DNA of 64,000 bases from Marisa cornuarietis (GCA_004794655.1 SMMW01000019.1:3797501-3861500), one strand, 5' to 3'; numbered from the stretch's first letter, positions 23,091-35,860 are shown. Notes: generated by a model from the sequence alone, not told the origin. Made by a program: numbers and translations.

Positions 23091-23910
23091 GAATCAAAGA
23101 ATTCCCACAGAACCAGTTACTATCAGGGGAGCAATTGTTGGCGAAAAACAATTTGTCTTTCAAATACAAAGAGCCGGTTCAGGACAAGCAAATAAAACTT
23201 ATGTCGCACAGACAAACTGCGTGTTAATTACCCGTTTTATTAGTTGATTGAAAATGTCGACCGTGTGATGTAGCCTTTAGAGTCAATGGTATTAGGGTTG
23301 ATATTTTACATAGAGATTTTATCAAGAGGGAGGAGAACAATAAAATGGATGTTAAGTTCTTTTCCCGAGAGAAGCCAAGCTCGCTAACTAGAAAATTGTG
23401 AATAATGGATACAAAACGAAGGCAAAAAAAGGAAGATTACGAAATCTTTTCAAGGCCAGTAAGTCATCTGCATGACAACATAACTATTGGCTGCAACAGT
23501 ACCTATGCTGTTCACCAGATCTGAGCAGCGGACCATCAGCAGAATGCGGACTGAACAGACGGGTAGACCTCCACCTTTACACACAAGCTCCCCATAGCCA
23601 GTCACACCTTGTCTGGGATGCATGCGAGGTCACTAAAAGTAGTCTGAAATCACCGGGTTCGAGTGCAAGTCGGCTTTGTTAAGTCTGGTCGGAACGGTCG
23701 ACTTGCTACTTTATAACAGTGACATCTTAAGACTCATTTTCAAGACTTTAATGCAAACTAGCCAACCGCAAGTTGTGTACTGGAGGGGGTAGATTTTGGT
23801 GAGCTATTAACTCACTTTTTAAAAGATAGGAACATCAGCCATCACAAAACTTACCAGTCTGTATTACCCAGACAATCGACTTCGTGAACTGTAATTGGAG
23901 ATGGTTTCCC

Positions 23911-23950
23911 AGGCCTATCTACTAGGCCATCGATCACGGGTTCAAACTGG
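23911..23950 (+). mobile_element. Weak tRNA-derived SINE candidate
   Basis: A GGCCTA-TCTAC-TAGGCC hairpin is followed by GATCACGGGTTCAAACTGG, which resembles an anticodon arm and box B. A similar box-B-like GGTTCGAGTGC occurs at about 23657. No complete tRNA fold is seen. Confidence 0.2.
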
Positions 23951-24618
23951 TCATAGTGGGCACTTTCTGTTTCGATCTCTTTTTCGAAACAAATATCGCT
24001 AGCAGAAGTACTGTCTGTAGATCGCAAGTCATTGATCGGTTAAAAAAAGTCACTTCTGGAATTCCATGTACTCGGGTTGTTTTGTCGAGAACTCGGTAAT
24101 CTTAGGCAAATAGCAAAAGCCCCATACTTCAACAAAGAAATACACTGAGAGTAGTCTGATGCGGATAGAAGGTGAACCACCTCAGATTTTACCTCAAAAC
24201 TATAACGAATCCCAAAGTTTGTATTTAGGTGTGAAACTACCTTTAACGTCAGTTCAGCTTAAAAACCGCACATGCAACGCGGCCCAGGATCTCTGTCTGA
24301 GGGGAGAAGAACGAAACGAAATTTCTACGAACTGTCCTTTTATCAAGAATATCACTGCTAATATGATGCCAGGATTATGCAACCAGCTGAAGAAAAGAAA
24401 GAAAGAAAGAAAGAGTGCAATTGTGTAATTACGTTTAGACCGCAGCTACAAGCTCTGCAATCAGCTTCTGATTCTTGCATACTTCATGTTTCGACAACAA
24501 TTGAACTAAGTGTCTCAGGGACTTCAACGGGAATGGATGGGTTGTTGAATGAATAAAAGAAAGAACAACAACACTGTAAAGAATATTTTTTGTGCGCAGG
24601 GACAAATATAACACTTAC

Positions 24619-24691
24619 TTGTTTTCTGGCTGATTTCAGACGACACAATCGCCACAATCAGCGCTGAAGAAACTTTCTCTGTTGTGTCAGC
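24619..24691 (-). other. Candidate 73-nt internal exon, minus strand
   Basis: On the minus strand an acceptor (TTGTCGTGTTGCAG) is followed by 73 nt that are open in one frame (ADTTEKVSSALIVAIVSSEI and four more codons) and then by a near-consensus donor (AACAA|GTAAGTG). The peptide has a short hydrophobic stretch and I do not recognise it. The short sequence and lack of partner exons keep confidence low. Confidence 0.2.
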
Positions 24692-25925
24692 CTGCAACAC
24701 GACAAGGCAAGAACTTGTATTTTTAGACATAATGAGTTCGTTGGCATTTATTAAAACCGTCTGGAAAAAGTAATCAATAATAGACATACACTTCGGTCCT
24801 GATTATTCGCCGACAATACACTAAGCATGCCTGTCACTTCATACGCTAGACATGAAATAATGTTTCAGCAGTCGTTCTCCATCTCTGGGACTTTCATGGT
24901 TGGACAAGAGAGATAATTGTGAAGTGAAGAGAGTTTATCTGAAAACGCGCTACTTGCCTGGACGCCTTTCCTCGCATGAACGATTTAGCAATGGGTTAGA
25001 CAAATAAAGCTTTGTAAACTTGTTAAGTAACAACTGAAGTGCATTTTCTCTATTGAGTAAGGCTCAGTGCAAAATCTATTTCCCCACATCTTGATTTCGA
25101 CCAGTGAGCTTTCGAGATTCGTCAACTAACTGCTACTTAAAAGTTATCCCCTGATCGTACCAAACCCAGGAAAGTGCTATTGCAATTACTGATATTTTGG
25201 ACACAAAATTGTTTGAACTCCTTTCAGACAATTGAAAGTGCAAGTAGTATTTGTACTGCTAACTCATTAGCTGATAGATGGATGCGAACTCTCTTTCACC
25301 TTAAATTTTTGTTTCTAAATATTGTTGTTGATTTATATGACAATATGGCTTCGTCCGCAATGTCTCCTGCAGCGACCTCTAATCACAAAATTGATTTAGT
25401 GTCTCTGCATCATTTTTGGAAGCATTTCCTCTCGTTTCTTTTTACATAAATCTCTCTGTACCACTTTTTGTCTATAATTTGTCCCTCTATTTGTCTTTCT
25501 CCCTCTGTGTGTGTGTGTGTGTGACCTTGCGGCCCTCTTTTGCAAGTGATCAAAACATTCTTTTTTCTTGATAAGATTTATCGAACCCGTTTAAAGGGTA
25601 GATCTGAACATATGAAAGAAAATTAAAAGTTTAAGCCTCCGCGGGAAACTTTCTGAGATCGGCAACTGACGGCTTAGACTTCTACCAAAGGCATTGATGT
25701 GCCGATGTGTCTTTCTTCGTTGTCCTTTCTTCGCCACGTTCAAGGCGTGAACCTCTTCTCTCGAGACGCTAGGGGCGTCTTGAATAAGACTAAAGAGATC
25801 ATGTTGATGGGAAATAACCCTGAAAGCTGACTGACCTCCCTTGAGGCACATATCCTACTGGTGCGGGGATCACAATTGCATGCCGAGGCTACAAATTAGT
25901 TGCCCCTCCTACCACCATGCCGCCT

Positions 25926-25955
25926 GCACCACCACCACCACCACCACCACCACAA
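25926..25955. repeat. (ACC)n microsatellite
   Basis: About nine ACC units. Confidence 0.93.
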
Positions 25956-28332
25956 CAGCCACATTGCCTTTTTTTTACTCAGTTAGGAAACCTCAACCTC
26001 CGGACGATCGTTTTGTAAAATACTCGTCAAGGGAGGGGTACCAGAAGCGAAACCAAACCTTAGAGGAAACGAATACTAAATGCCGATATTGAAAAAAAAA
26101 GAAAAACAGTGGGATTTCCGTGGGCTTAGGGAGGCTGAGATATCTTAAATATCTTAAGGATCTGAAATATCTGAAACACGTGATCTCTTTATAGCGTGTC
26201 GACTTTCGGAAACACCGAAACAAAATGGACGGACTAGGAACTGAAGCTTCCTTAAGGATGAAGAAAGCATTGTCTTTGAAAAAAGGATGCTGCAATTGTT
26301 CTGGCTTCAAGCGCGTAGCCTCCTTTAACTCCGAGAAGCGCTTAGCACCTTCTTTCCTCCCACCTTTTCCGTACCACCCACTCCCCTCTCAGCCTAGTGC
26401 AGGAAAAAAGATTGCAAATAGGTCCGCCATCTTTCTGGAATCTCTGTAACACATACACAAGAAGGAAAGCAGTTGTTCTCGTCGTACAAAAACTGTTGTC
26501 GAAACGTTGTGCGCGTCATGTTTTCCCCTCGTCAAGTATTCACGCGGCAGCCATGTTAATAATGTAGCAAAGACAACACAAATCTGATTACGTTTTGTGT
26601 ATTTATAGACGCATGTCGTGTGGAGGTAACAACAATCTTATGTGAAGTGCAGCTGCTAAGCGGTGCCAGGGTCGCAAGGGCACTCTAACAAGAAAAACAA
26701 GAACCAGAAGAGCAAGATCAATGCTCTGTGCACGAAAGACTATTAAACAAATAGACAGTTGAAAAATAAAGAATACAATGAAGAAACAAGCTAAAGCAAA
26801 CATATGCAGCTCTTCCAGTAATGTCCAGGATGTTGTGTGTGCGGTATGAGATGCTGCTTCTCCGTTGCTCTTGCATTCTTTGAACCTGACCGTGGACACA
26901 GATGCTTCCCAACACAAAGAAAAGTTCAAAATCGTCATCTAAACAGCATTGTAAGCAAATGATGTTACTGGGAAATGCGGCGAAAACATTTTAGTTGATA
27001 TGTGGGAAAGAAACAAAAGCGAGCACGCATTTACACAAATCAGTATTTACAATTTTGATATTTACAGATGTGTCATTGCATAAGATTTGTTGCTGTTTAA
27101 TTTTGAATTTTTACTTTGCTTATTCGATTTCTTCTTAAAGTACAACTCTTTGTCCGCTCAACAGCGACAGCTATGTTTCTCACGCACCAGTCAAACAAAC
27201 TACTAGGTAGAAAAAAAATCAGTCACTCATTTTGCAAACTTTCTTCTACAGCGAGAATCGACAATTGTTCCCAAATGGAGCTACAAGAGTTTCTAATCGT
27301 TTTATCTTTCCACGAAGACGCAGACATTCCAGCGTCAAGTTATCACCCCTGCCAGCCCTTGTTTCGTCAGCAGCTAATATAGTCTGTCCATCGGCGAGTT
27401 AACTACTGACAGCTCGACCGTCGTGTGCGAGACTGCGAGATTGTGCGAGACGTTCTGTGAGACTAGTCGGAAGACTGACGTGTAGCTCAGATTTGAAAGT
27501 GCGTTTATGGTCCGATAATATTTTTTAACCGCTTTGAGGGACGTGTTACATTGAGAGTGAAATGCTCTGACCAGACAACATAGCATTGCTTTTCCTTGGT
27601 CAGAAAACCAATTCAACATCGAGGGATGTGTTACATAAAAAGAATGATGGTGGGAAAGAAAAATGTCAACAGGCACCTCCAGAAAAAAAGAAAGAAAAGT
27701 TGGAGAAAAACAAAATAAGTTAAGGGTTGAAATCAGCGATTCCAAGCTTAAAAGGGCTCCCATCATTATCAAGAATATACAAGCTGCTCTTCTTACGTCT
27801 CATGTGAGCTTTGTAGCGTGGGGTTTATTGAGATGAAAGTTTCTTGTACGATGACGTTAACGTGCAAGATGCCCCGACCAGCCGACCACGTAGACACTCT
27901 TCAACGTAATCTCGCGGGTCCAAGTGTCGGAATGACTGTCTGCCTGCAGACCGTCTCTGCCCCAAATATGGATAACGGCAAAGTATGCCTCATTATTCTG
28001 CGATGGTTACCTTGGCCACAGTTTGTGTTTAATGGGAGTATGACATTTTTATAACGTGCGGCAAGTCGTTTGGCTCTAAACTTGTATTTTCTAATCCCCC
28101 TCCGTGCAGGCCAGTTAATTCCTACCTTCGGCTTCACGTGATTCCTAGCTTTCAAGTTAGGTTTGCACGAGACATCATCAATGACGACTTTAAAAATAAT
28201 TTTTGCTCCCGCCATATCTAAAAATTTGAGGTTAGACGATCTCGAAGGTCGATGGGTACTGGAGGTAAAGCAGCGTCCATTCAATTCAAACAGGCACAAA
28301 TCAGACAACGCTACAGTTCCGGTAAGTTCATA
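25956..28332. other. Unique DNA, no supported gene
   Basis: Contains the YY1-like site above, a degenerate GCGAGACT-type patch at about 27425-27462, and an unrecognised 135-codon minus-strand frame (27901-28308) with an opposing frame on the other strand. No domain or convincing exon structure is seen. Confidence 0.42.
26424..26433 (-). promoter_or_regulatory. YY1-like motif
   Basis: CCGCCATCTT on the plus strand is the reverse complement of an AAGATGGCGG core. No ETS-like partner or exon is evident nearby. Confidence 0.2.
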
Positions 28333-28352
28333 CTGGTCATCGCGATGACCAG
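28333..28352. repeat. Perfect 20-bp palindrome
   Basis: CTGGTCATCGCGATGACCAG equals its own reverse complement. It could be a dimeric protein-binding site or chance. Confidence 0.85.
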
Positions 28353-28560
28353 GAGTTAGAGGCCAACCAGTTTGAAACTTGAATTTAACCTCAAAGCTGC
28401 TGGAAAATCAGAAGACATTTTGTTACTAATTTGCTACAGGAGTTCTTAGTGAGCTTTTTTCAAAGAAAAACGTGCAGTTTTCGTAAATCGTATTTCTGAA
28501 CAAAATGCTGGACAAAAGGCTGCAACCAATGAAGAACTTCGTATTATTCTACTTAGCCAT

Positions 28561-28593
28561 TGCCCAATCAGCGATTTGACATTTATGACGTCA
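28561..28593. promoter_or_regulatory. CCAAT-like and CRE-like motif pair
   Basis: CCAATCAGCG (NF-Y-like) at about 28564-28573 is followed closely by TGACGTCA (28586-28593), a perfect CREB/ATF-type octamer. The pairing is promoter-like, but no transcript is tied to it. Confidence 0.25.
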
Positions 28594-29921
28594 CAGGAAA
28601 TGAGATCTTGACTTCCTTGAAAAACGAAAAAATATGAGAAGTTCTATGTTAAAAGACTTTTATCTTGTTTACAGAATTTACTTTTTTGCCCAGATTTTCG
28701 GAATTAATACATTCAAATAAACTTATTTTACACCTTTGAAAATAGTCGTGCACTAGTTTAAGCCTTTAAACATGAAATTTAAGTGAATAAAATCAGCAAA
28801 CTTTCTCTATTCCAATCTTGTTCGAGCGATTTCAAACGCCCAGGTGAGAACTGAGATGTCAACTGGCTTGAACTATGTGATTTGGAGTTTTCCGCTTTAC
28901 ATGCTTGGTAAATTGGTATTACGGTGTATATAATGAAAAACATTAATTACAGTGGTTGCCTGCAGCTTGCCAAATTTGACGAACATCATCGATGCTTACC
29001 ATGTGGTATTGTGAAGTCTTTCTTTATCGTCTGCTGCCTGAGCATATTGTAGTTGGAGTTTTGAACCTTCACCATCCCCAGGTTTAGACATAAAAGACTT
29101 AACACCTTCAAGGCCTTTTTACAATCGTCTTCACTACTAGATCACGATAACTGAAAACAGTCCGATGAACCTGATGTATTGCTCCACCTTCTGGCCATTA
29201 TATGCTTACCGAGACACAGCGAGTACGCCACCGGCTGTTACGTCGCACGTTATTCGCGCTCGGGAACGAGATTTTGCAGGACTTGCTGACTAGAGGTGGA
29301 AATCGCCAACTTTGAAAGCAGATAATAACCAATGTGTTTCAGGTGCTGAAATTTACAGAGTATATTAATATTATCTCTACCTACCAGAATCTGTTTAAAA
29401 CTCGGACCAGTCGGGCAGGACATGGCTTCGGTTGAGTTTTTCTCGTCCACTAAAACTCGTGCATACTGTGAGCAGCTGATGAACGTTGCGAAGCGGATGT
29501 CACGTGTCAGAGTTCATGTGATCACTCTATTGCGACATCGTCCTTACATGCCAACAATCGTTTTACGCAGTTTCTTGTTCCACGCTCTTTTTCTTTCTCC
29601 CCCTCCTTTCAAGAAAAAGAGTGCTAGCAACAGCTGAACGTAGATACACAAGCTGTTTGGACAGCTGCCAGATTCAAGGGATTTTTTTTTCAATTCGTAT
29701 CGACAGGCCCCATGGATGGCCCTTGCAAGGAACCATCTTGAGGCCCACAGCCATTTCAAAATCGGAGCGTAGTGTCTGTAAGACTGACAGTAGCACGTGG
29801 TGGAAATACGCTGTAAATAGAAGTACCATACAAATTTAACCATACAAATTTAGTAGTAAACACTTTTTTCTCTTTTCGAGTTTTAAAGAAGGTCAAAATG
29901 AACAAGCACTATGTACTTGCT
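28594..29921. other. Unique DNA, nothing recognised
   Basis: Short open frames on both strands (29250-29450, 29422-29637, 29544-29843) carry no domain and overlap one another. Confidence 0.45.
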
Positions 29922-29960
29922 CTCGCGCGCGCGCTCACTCACTCACTCACTCACTCACTC
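29922..29960. repeat. (CG)n then (CTCA)n
   Basis: A CGCGCGCGCG run is followed by about six CTCA/ACTC units. Confidence 0.9.
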
Positions 29961-30171
29961 CTGCGCATACACTTACACACTCTCACACATGTGAACAGAC
30001 GTTCAGGTCCTTTGCCACACTCACCGCCGTTCACCTTACACCAGACGCCCGTCGCTCAGGTTGCTCGCACAGTCCTCCCCGGGGTTGGCAGGAATGAAAG
30101 CCTGGCGCGCGGAACCTAATTGCAGACATCTCACCTTACTGCGCCCACTGCAATCCCCACGGAAACGCCCG

Positions 30172-30213
30172 AAGATGGCGCCGCTACGCGCTGCAGATCA
30201 ATTATCCGGAAAC
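30172..30213. promoter_or_regulatory. YY1-like plus ETS-like motif pair in CpG-rich DNA
   Basis: AAGATGGCGCC (30172-30182) lies 23 bp from CCGGAAAC (30206-30213) within locally CpG-rich DNA (about 30010-30310). The arrangement resembles a TATA-less promoter with an ATG inside the YY1-like site. The frame from that ATG has no recognisable product. Motif-based inference only. Confidence 0.25.
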
Positions 30214-30533
30214 AAAAAGAAGGACCTGGACCCTAGGAAATCAATTTACCTCCCACCACGCATGCGTACAGATCTGCTGTCCAATGAAAGGACGCGTATT
30301 GCGCTATCTCCATACCTTCTTCGCACCTGAAGCGATGCTAACTCACAGGTACGGCATCCTCCCACTCTCTCTCTCTCACAGAAACACACGTTCTTTCTTT
30401 CGGTTCGATTAAAACGGTAATGCATATAGATGGAGGCCGGTAATACAAAACCAAGCCAAAAACACACAACAAGATAAACAAGTCGTAGACGACATTTCAG
30501 TGATTCATTTAAGATGATAAAGGGGAGTTGAAG

Positions 30534-30806
30534 GGTCCCAGGACGCGGAATTCTTTTTCCCACATGAGATAGGGGGTGGGGGCGGCGGAAATTCAGCCAA
30601 TCGGAGTGCACGCAAAATATGCCGTCCTCTGCTCGCTCCACTCAATTGCCCAATTGTACATAATAAACTAAACCTAACCCTAACCCAAACCTTAACCCCA
30701 AACCTCTGACAAAATAACATAGACCGGCACTCCGATTGACTGAATTTCCTCCGCCTCCCCTGCCCCCTTTATCTCATGTGGGAAAAAGAATTCCGCTCCC
30801 CGGACC
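30534..30806. mobile_element. Fold-back (inverted-repeat) element
   Basis: A left arm of about 76 bp (30534-30609) is the near-exact reverse complement of the right arm (30727-30806). Both contain GCGGAATTCTTTTTCCCACA then TGAGATA, a G-rich block, and GAAATTCAG with CAATCGGAGTGC. The arms differ by a few substitutions and small indels. The loop of about 117 bp holds AACCTAACCCTAACCC and related telomere-like motifs (about 30670-30700). There is no coding capacity, and no target-site duplication was recognised. It is best described as a MITE-like or fold-back element of unknown family; a two-step insertion of opposite copies would also fit. Confidence 0.8.
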
Positions 30807-32190
30807 TAGCGGCCGACTGGTAGCGTACTGTATTCAAATGTTTAACAAAAAAGGTCTCAGTGTCTATGTCACGGAATGCAGAAGGAAGAGCCCAGTCCTT
30901 TAGCTTAAGCCACAGTTCCTTCCGTAAAAGTCGCCTACTCATCTGCTGGCCGGGGAAGAGAAGGATGGATGGCGGTGAAAGGCTTGATGGTCATACTCTA
31001 AGGCGAGTTTTGAGTCACCAACTTCTCGATTCGTAGTCGAACGCAATGGCCAGCTGGTTACAGCACCTCTTTATCACGGTGTTCATGAAGTGTAAGGTAA
31101 AGGGTGCTAAAGACCGTAAGATTAGTAAACGTCGTACGTGAAAAGGGGAGAAGAACCCCTTCCTTCACCCAGCATTACCTCCCCAAATAATGCATTTACT
31201 GAACGGGCAGATGAGTGTGTGTGTGGGAGGGGGGAGGGGTAGGAAGCCAGCCGCAGGTCCAAGAGGTCATCGAGGCAGTATCCTGTAGCTCCATTAGCCG
31301 ACGTGGTGACTGGTATTCGACCATCTAGAATGGCTGGAGAACGTCCGGTCCACGTGCCGTTTACGGACCGCGAAATCATTTGATCCGGCCCGTAAGTAAA
31401 TCTATCAGCTTTTTTCCTAGCAACATATTAAGTGAATCATCATAATAAGGTAAATTATGAAGGACAAGCAAAGAAAGTCCATTACATACGAGAGAGACAC
31501 TTTTAGTTGGCTGCCCGAAGCCTACATGGAAGGTTTCGGAGATTTATGCATACATGTGACCTTCACCCGAAACCAATGGTGGACCACTTCCGGTTTGATG
31601 TCGGCTGTTGATACGTGCAGCTTTCTTCAACCATGTCGGCTCTTACAATTTAAAAAAAAAACGTCGTTGACATCGCTGTATACCTTAGTGTGAAATTTAG
31701 GCCATTAAGTGCCCAACACAATCCTTTCATGGTATTCCAAAAGTTAACAAATAAAAAAGCTTAAGATGGTACAAACTAATTTGGGTTTATATGTTTATAC
31801 GAAGGATATTATAAATATCAGAATGGCCCTTGAAAAAATGGTTCCCAATCAATGCTCTAGAATATTCCTTTGAAATATTCCAGATCATTCTCGTTACATG
31901 TTTTCAGCCGTGCATTCATGATTTTGAACGAAGATCAAATGCTGCTTATATAGCTCAACACATAGAACGCCAGGTAAAATAATAAAAAAAATCGAATAAT
32001 CTGATTCAGTGTTGATACCTGCGCCACCGCAGTTACTGTAATTTTTACATTATTCTCGGCACCATGGGATATTAGGGTGGTGAGAATCAGGAAGATCTCG
32101 GAAAAAGGAACGAAAGGAATTGAGCTTACCTGTCACCTGCCATGTAGTTTACTTCCACAGTGTACAGGTACATACAGAATAATGCGCGCC
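30807..32190. other. Unique DNA, nothing recognised
   Basis: Short open frames only. A GT/G-rich patch lies at about 31210-31240 and short A runs are present. No exon or regulatory signal is convincing. Confidence 0.45.
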
Positions 32191-32248
32191 ACCACACACA
32201 CACACACACAGAGTCTTTTTTCCCTTCTCTCGTGTACACTCACAGACG

Positions 32249-32334
<86 letters not shown>
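32191..32334. repeat. Compound (CA)n...(TA)n(TG)n tract
   Basis: (CA)10 at 32191-32210, then after 38 bp (TA)7 at 32249-32262 passing directly into about 36 TG units (32262-32334). Confidence 0.96.
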
Positions 32335-32336
<2 letters not shown>

Positions 32337-33663
32337 TAATGTTTGGCGTAGTAATAACTGATCAGAATCACGCCGCTGGTCCCGATATTAACGATGCAAT
32401 GGCTTCAGTTTTACGATGCTATGAAAATAGTTATGAGATGAGGATGCGTTCAGCTGAGTTTTCGCCGGTTTATTTTGCAATACCTTCCATTCGAGTACTA
32501 CCCATGCAGGTTGCAGAACAGTTTGAACTACATGCCGTGCAAACCGAAATAGCGACGCATTTACAACAGGTGACTAATTTAAAGGCTTACTAGAGTGTTA
32601 GATATTAAAAAAAAACTTTCCTGGGCTGAGCGTAGTAAAGATAGCATCTCCCTAAGCCTGTTCAAATAAATCTCCTCAGATTTTGTGCTGTAAACATCAG
32701 CAGGCACAGAAAGAGATGTAAAGAACTGACCAGGAATGTGCCGGGACTTACTTACGTTGTCAAGGCAACAGCCAATGACAGAGCTGCAACGATAGATGGT
32801 CTACGCGAATCCCGTGGACGTGCATTACGTCAAAGGTTTTACCCCTTTTCTGTGCGTGGGTACGTATGTGAGGACAGAAAAAAACTTAACTTATGGGGAT
32901 TTGCATGTAAATTTCTGTGCAAGCTCAATCCATTAGTTGAAAAGTAATTGTAGGCCTTTAGTTGACCTGTTGCTAATGATGAAGAGCAAAAAAAAAAAAA
33001 AAAATTAAGCCGATCGCTTTTTCAACTCGCCAAGCGACCGGCCGAACAAGAGACCGATCGACTGTCAAGTTCGTCTGGTGTCTGCTGAGAGAGAGAAAAA
33101 GAGAGGGAGGGGACGGGTGGGAGGGAGGCGTGGTGGATGGGTCTAGGCGCTTGACAGATGGAGATTATGACGGATGCAATTGCTGCGGTTGTAGAATTTT
33201 CCAGAGACATTTTTATCAGTATGAGGTCTGCGACCCGATGGGTAACGTTAAACACGTGGACGGCTATTATCCGGGTAACACTGGACGATTCTTTCCCAGC
33301 TTTCGAACGCAACAAAACCTCCGATGAAATAAAATCTGCATCAATCGCTGGCGTCTATCCCCCGGCTAGATTAAAAACGAAAAGCATTTTCAGTGTTCTT
33401 TATAAACTTTTGATCTAGCTTTTGTTTTGTCTCCAGTGGGACGAGAAATATTCAGTCAACGCACCTCTCAAGAGTCTTCTTAATAATGTGTTCTTTCAGT
33501 GTCTATTGCGTAAGCAAATAGTAGGGGACATTAAGGGCAGATAAAATTATTCTTTTCAAAATAGAACGGCTGTAACAAGACTGCAGAAAGTTTTGCATTA
33601 TGTTTTGATAGCGGGACTTTTATGTGAATGATACATGAAACCAGGACTGTGCACGGGTGGCCA

Positions 33664-33668
<5 letters not shown>
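32335..33668. other. Unique DNA with a long A run
   Basis: An A run of about 15 lies at 32989-33004. Open frames 32339-32593, 32738-32947 and 33022-33418 show no domain. Confidence 0.45.

Positions 33669-33758
<90 letters not shown>
33669..33758. repeat. (CAGA)n microsatellite
   Basis: About 22 uninterrupted CAGA/GACA units. Open frames on both strands over it (repeating CLSV and TDRQ) are repeat-driven. Confidence 0.98.
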
Positions 33759-34690
33759 TTTTTCTCTGGACCTTTCTTCACCATTGCGCGCACATGTTGC
33801 GACATCAGAGATAGTCACTTCCCTAGTTTCAGTTTAGCTACCCTCTCTGCACTGCACACTCTCAAAACCCTTTAAACCTGTGGCCCACCATTTACAGTAC
33901 TACTGTATCCTTAATTAAACTACTGTATCTTTTATAATTAAACACTTGCTACCCTAGAATGAAATCTAGTTTCTGGAGAAGGTCCATAAATAATGCATCA
34001 AAGCCGAGTCGCAGAGTTCAACAGACACTTCATTACTATTTCATCCCAGGAAGAGCATAAACCAATTAAAAACAGAAAGGACACTTTGTACGTGCAGTTT
34101 GAAGCGTGTCGTATTGATTATTGGCTTTTTTCTTGGTCAAACCTGGGAATCTGTCGCATGTAATGTGGCTTGCAGATCTTAATATCAACCTTTCAAAATC
34201 CTGAATGTATCCGACAGGTATGTTGCTGTGCTACACAAATGAAATTTGTCAGGAACTGCTCCAGATAAACATGATGACAACGCAACTAACGAAATATCGG
34301 AGACTTCATACTCACCTATATCAGCATTACAAATACAACTTTTTTCTTTGTTTACTTATCCTCCGTGAACTTTAGACGTTACGAATTAAGGGTCACCTGA
34401 TAGCAGACAGGTTGTGCCATTGTTGCCTTCACGGTTATGCTTCAGTACAGCGCCTGGAAATGTGACCAGCAAAGTCCTTTGCTCCTGCACGCGCCTCGCA
34501 AAATGCAAAAAAAAAAAAAAAAATCTGGATGCCGGTCCTGTTTCTTCTCTAAGCACAGCATCTGAAGTCCCCTTGTTTCCATCGAGTTGCTTTGTACCAC
34601 GACTGCCTTTGAGGATCTCCATACAGACCTTGAGTAGTCGGCGGTCTCTTCATTTTCTCTTCACTGTCTTTAATTTTCCGCTCTCTTAAT
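33759..34690. other. Unique DNA, nothing recognised
   Basis: An A run of about 17 lies at 34506-34523. The two opposing frames at 34386-34689 both cross it and are not credited. Confidence 0.45.
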
Positions 34691-34699
34691 CTTTATGTA

Positions 34700-34780
34700 G
34701 TTTTCTTTTCCCTTTTTTTGATTATCTCAGTACCCCACATAGGGTGAAAGATTAATAAAGTATCTTGAATCTTGAATCTC
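34700..34780 (+). mobile_element. Probable LINE 3' end with TTGAATC tail
   Basis: The segment ends with AATAAAGTATCTTGAATC followed by a second CTTGAATC (34754-34778). Tails of AATAAAG plus heptamer units such as TTGATTC or TTGAATC are, to my knowledge, common at 3' ends of CR1/L2-type retroposons in molluscs. AATAAA (34754-34759) could serve as a polyadenylation signal. No RT sequence is recognised upstream, so only a 3' stub is present if the call is right. Confidence 0.45.
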
Positions 34781-35757
34781 TACCTTTTATTTCTGTATTT
34801 GCCAAACTAGGCTGTCTCATTCAAGTGGATTATGCCTACTGCAAGCGGTGAAATGTCATAGATAAGTACATTTATTTATTTGTCTTTTATGGTACCCCTC
34901 AAAAGTTTGCTCAACCAATGAATAATGTTATGGTCCATTATCGTTTTTATTTGCTTTTGCCGTATAATCGTCCTTTACCGCTGACAAACTACGTCTTTTC
35001 AATCTGCTAACCCATTACAAAGTTTCAATATGAAAGTAATAAGATAAAAAATAAAACAACACTAGATGAGATCTAAGCCTGCGTGAGAAGCAGGGACAGC
35101 TTAAAGGTCACGACCTCCAGGAGAAACGGAATTGAAAGAAGCAGACCGCCTGAGGCCCATCGATGCGAAATGTTCGATTTAACGCAGGCTTGGACCCGAC
35201 ATTATACAAACTAAACACTGGCCTGAAATTTGGCGCCTTGAATAGCATGTGGCGTCTGTAAGAAAATATGGATGTTAGATTGCTTTTTAGTTCTATATTT
35301 CTTTGTAAAACTTACTAAGTACGATCTTCTTGCCTGGATTTATGGGGGTTTAAATCCAAAAACCCAACAAATAAACAAACGAAATCCAAACTGAAACAAA
35401 ACAAAAACCTTAGTTTCAAAAAGGCTACATTGGGTATAGTAAATATTTCATATGCCTTTTCGAAACTCGGCTGTGGGCAGACTGAAGATGGAAGAATGAA
35501 TTGAAGGGAAGGAAGTCAACAGTTCAAAGCTTTTCTACTTTAATTTTGTTTGTTTGTTTAATGTTTTGTGAGGAACTTTGATTTTAATATATTTAACCTT
35601 AGTACCTCTAACTAAGGACTGTCCTTTGCGAGTAAGGGAAACGTGTTCGTGAAGTAAACCTCCAGGTTTAGCAAAATGAAAAAAATAATCTTTCTGTCAA
35701 TCTTCCAGCTTTAGGACCTCTCCTTGTAGATGAATTATTGAAACACACGCAAAACAG

Positions 35758-35860
35758 CACGCGCGCGCGCCCACACACACACATATATATATATATATAC
35801 ATTTCTTATGCATAGAAAGCCTCAGTGTGTCCATCTGTGGGTGTGCGTGTATGTCTGTGT

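Larger units (their letters stand above)
23091..25924. other. Mostly unique DNA with one exon candidate
   Basis: Apart from the weak SINE candidate, a short GAAA tract (about 24397-24414), the 73-nt exon candidate at 24619-24691 and a short GT tract (about 25506-25523), I see nothing I can support. Confidence 0.45.

Noticed and set aside
23911..23950. A functional tRNA gene
   Set aside because: Only box-B-like and hairpin elements are present; an acceptor stem, D arm and full fold are missing.
27901..28308. A 135-codon minus-strand frame
   Set aside because: No similarity to a known family could be recognised and another frame overlaps it on the opposite strand; no evidence separates it from chance.
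33669..33758. Regular short repeats that could look like a CRISPR array
   Set aside because: It is a pure tetranucleotide tract without spacers, in eukaryotic DNA.
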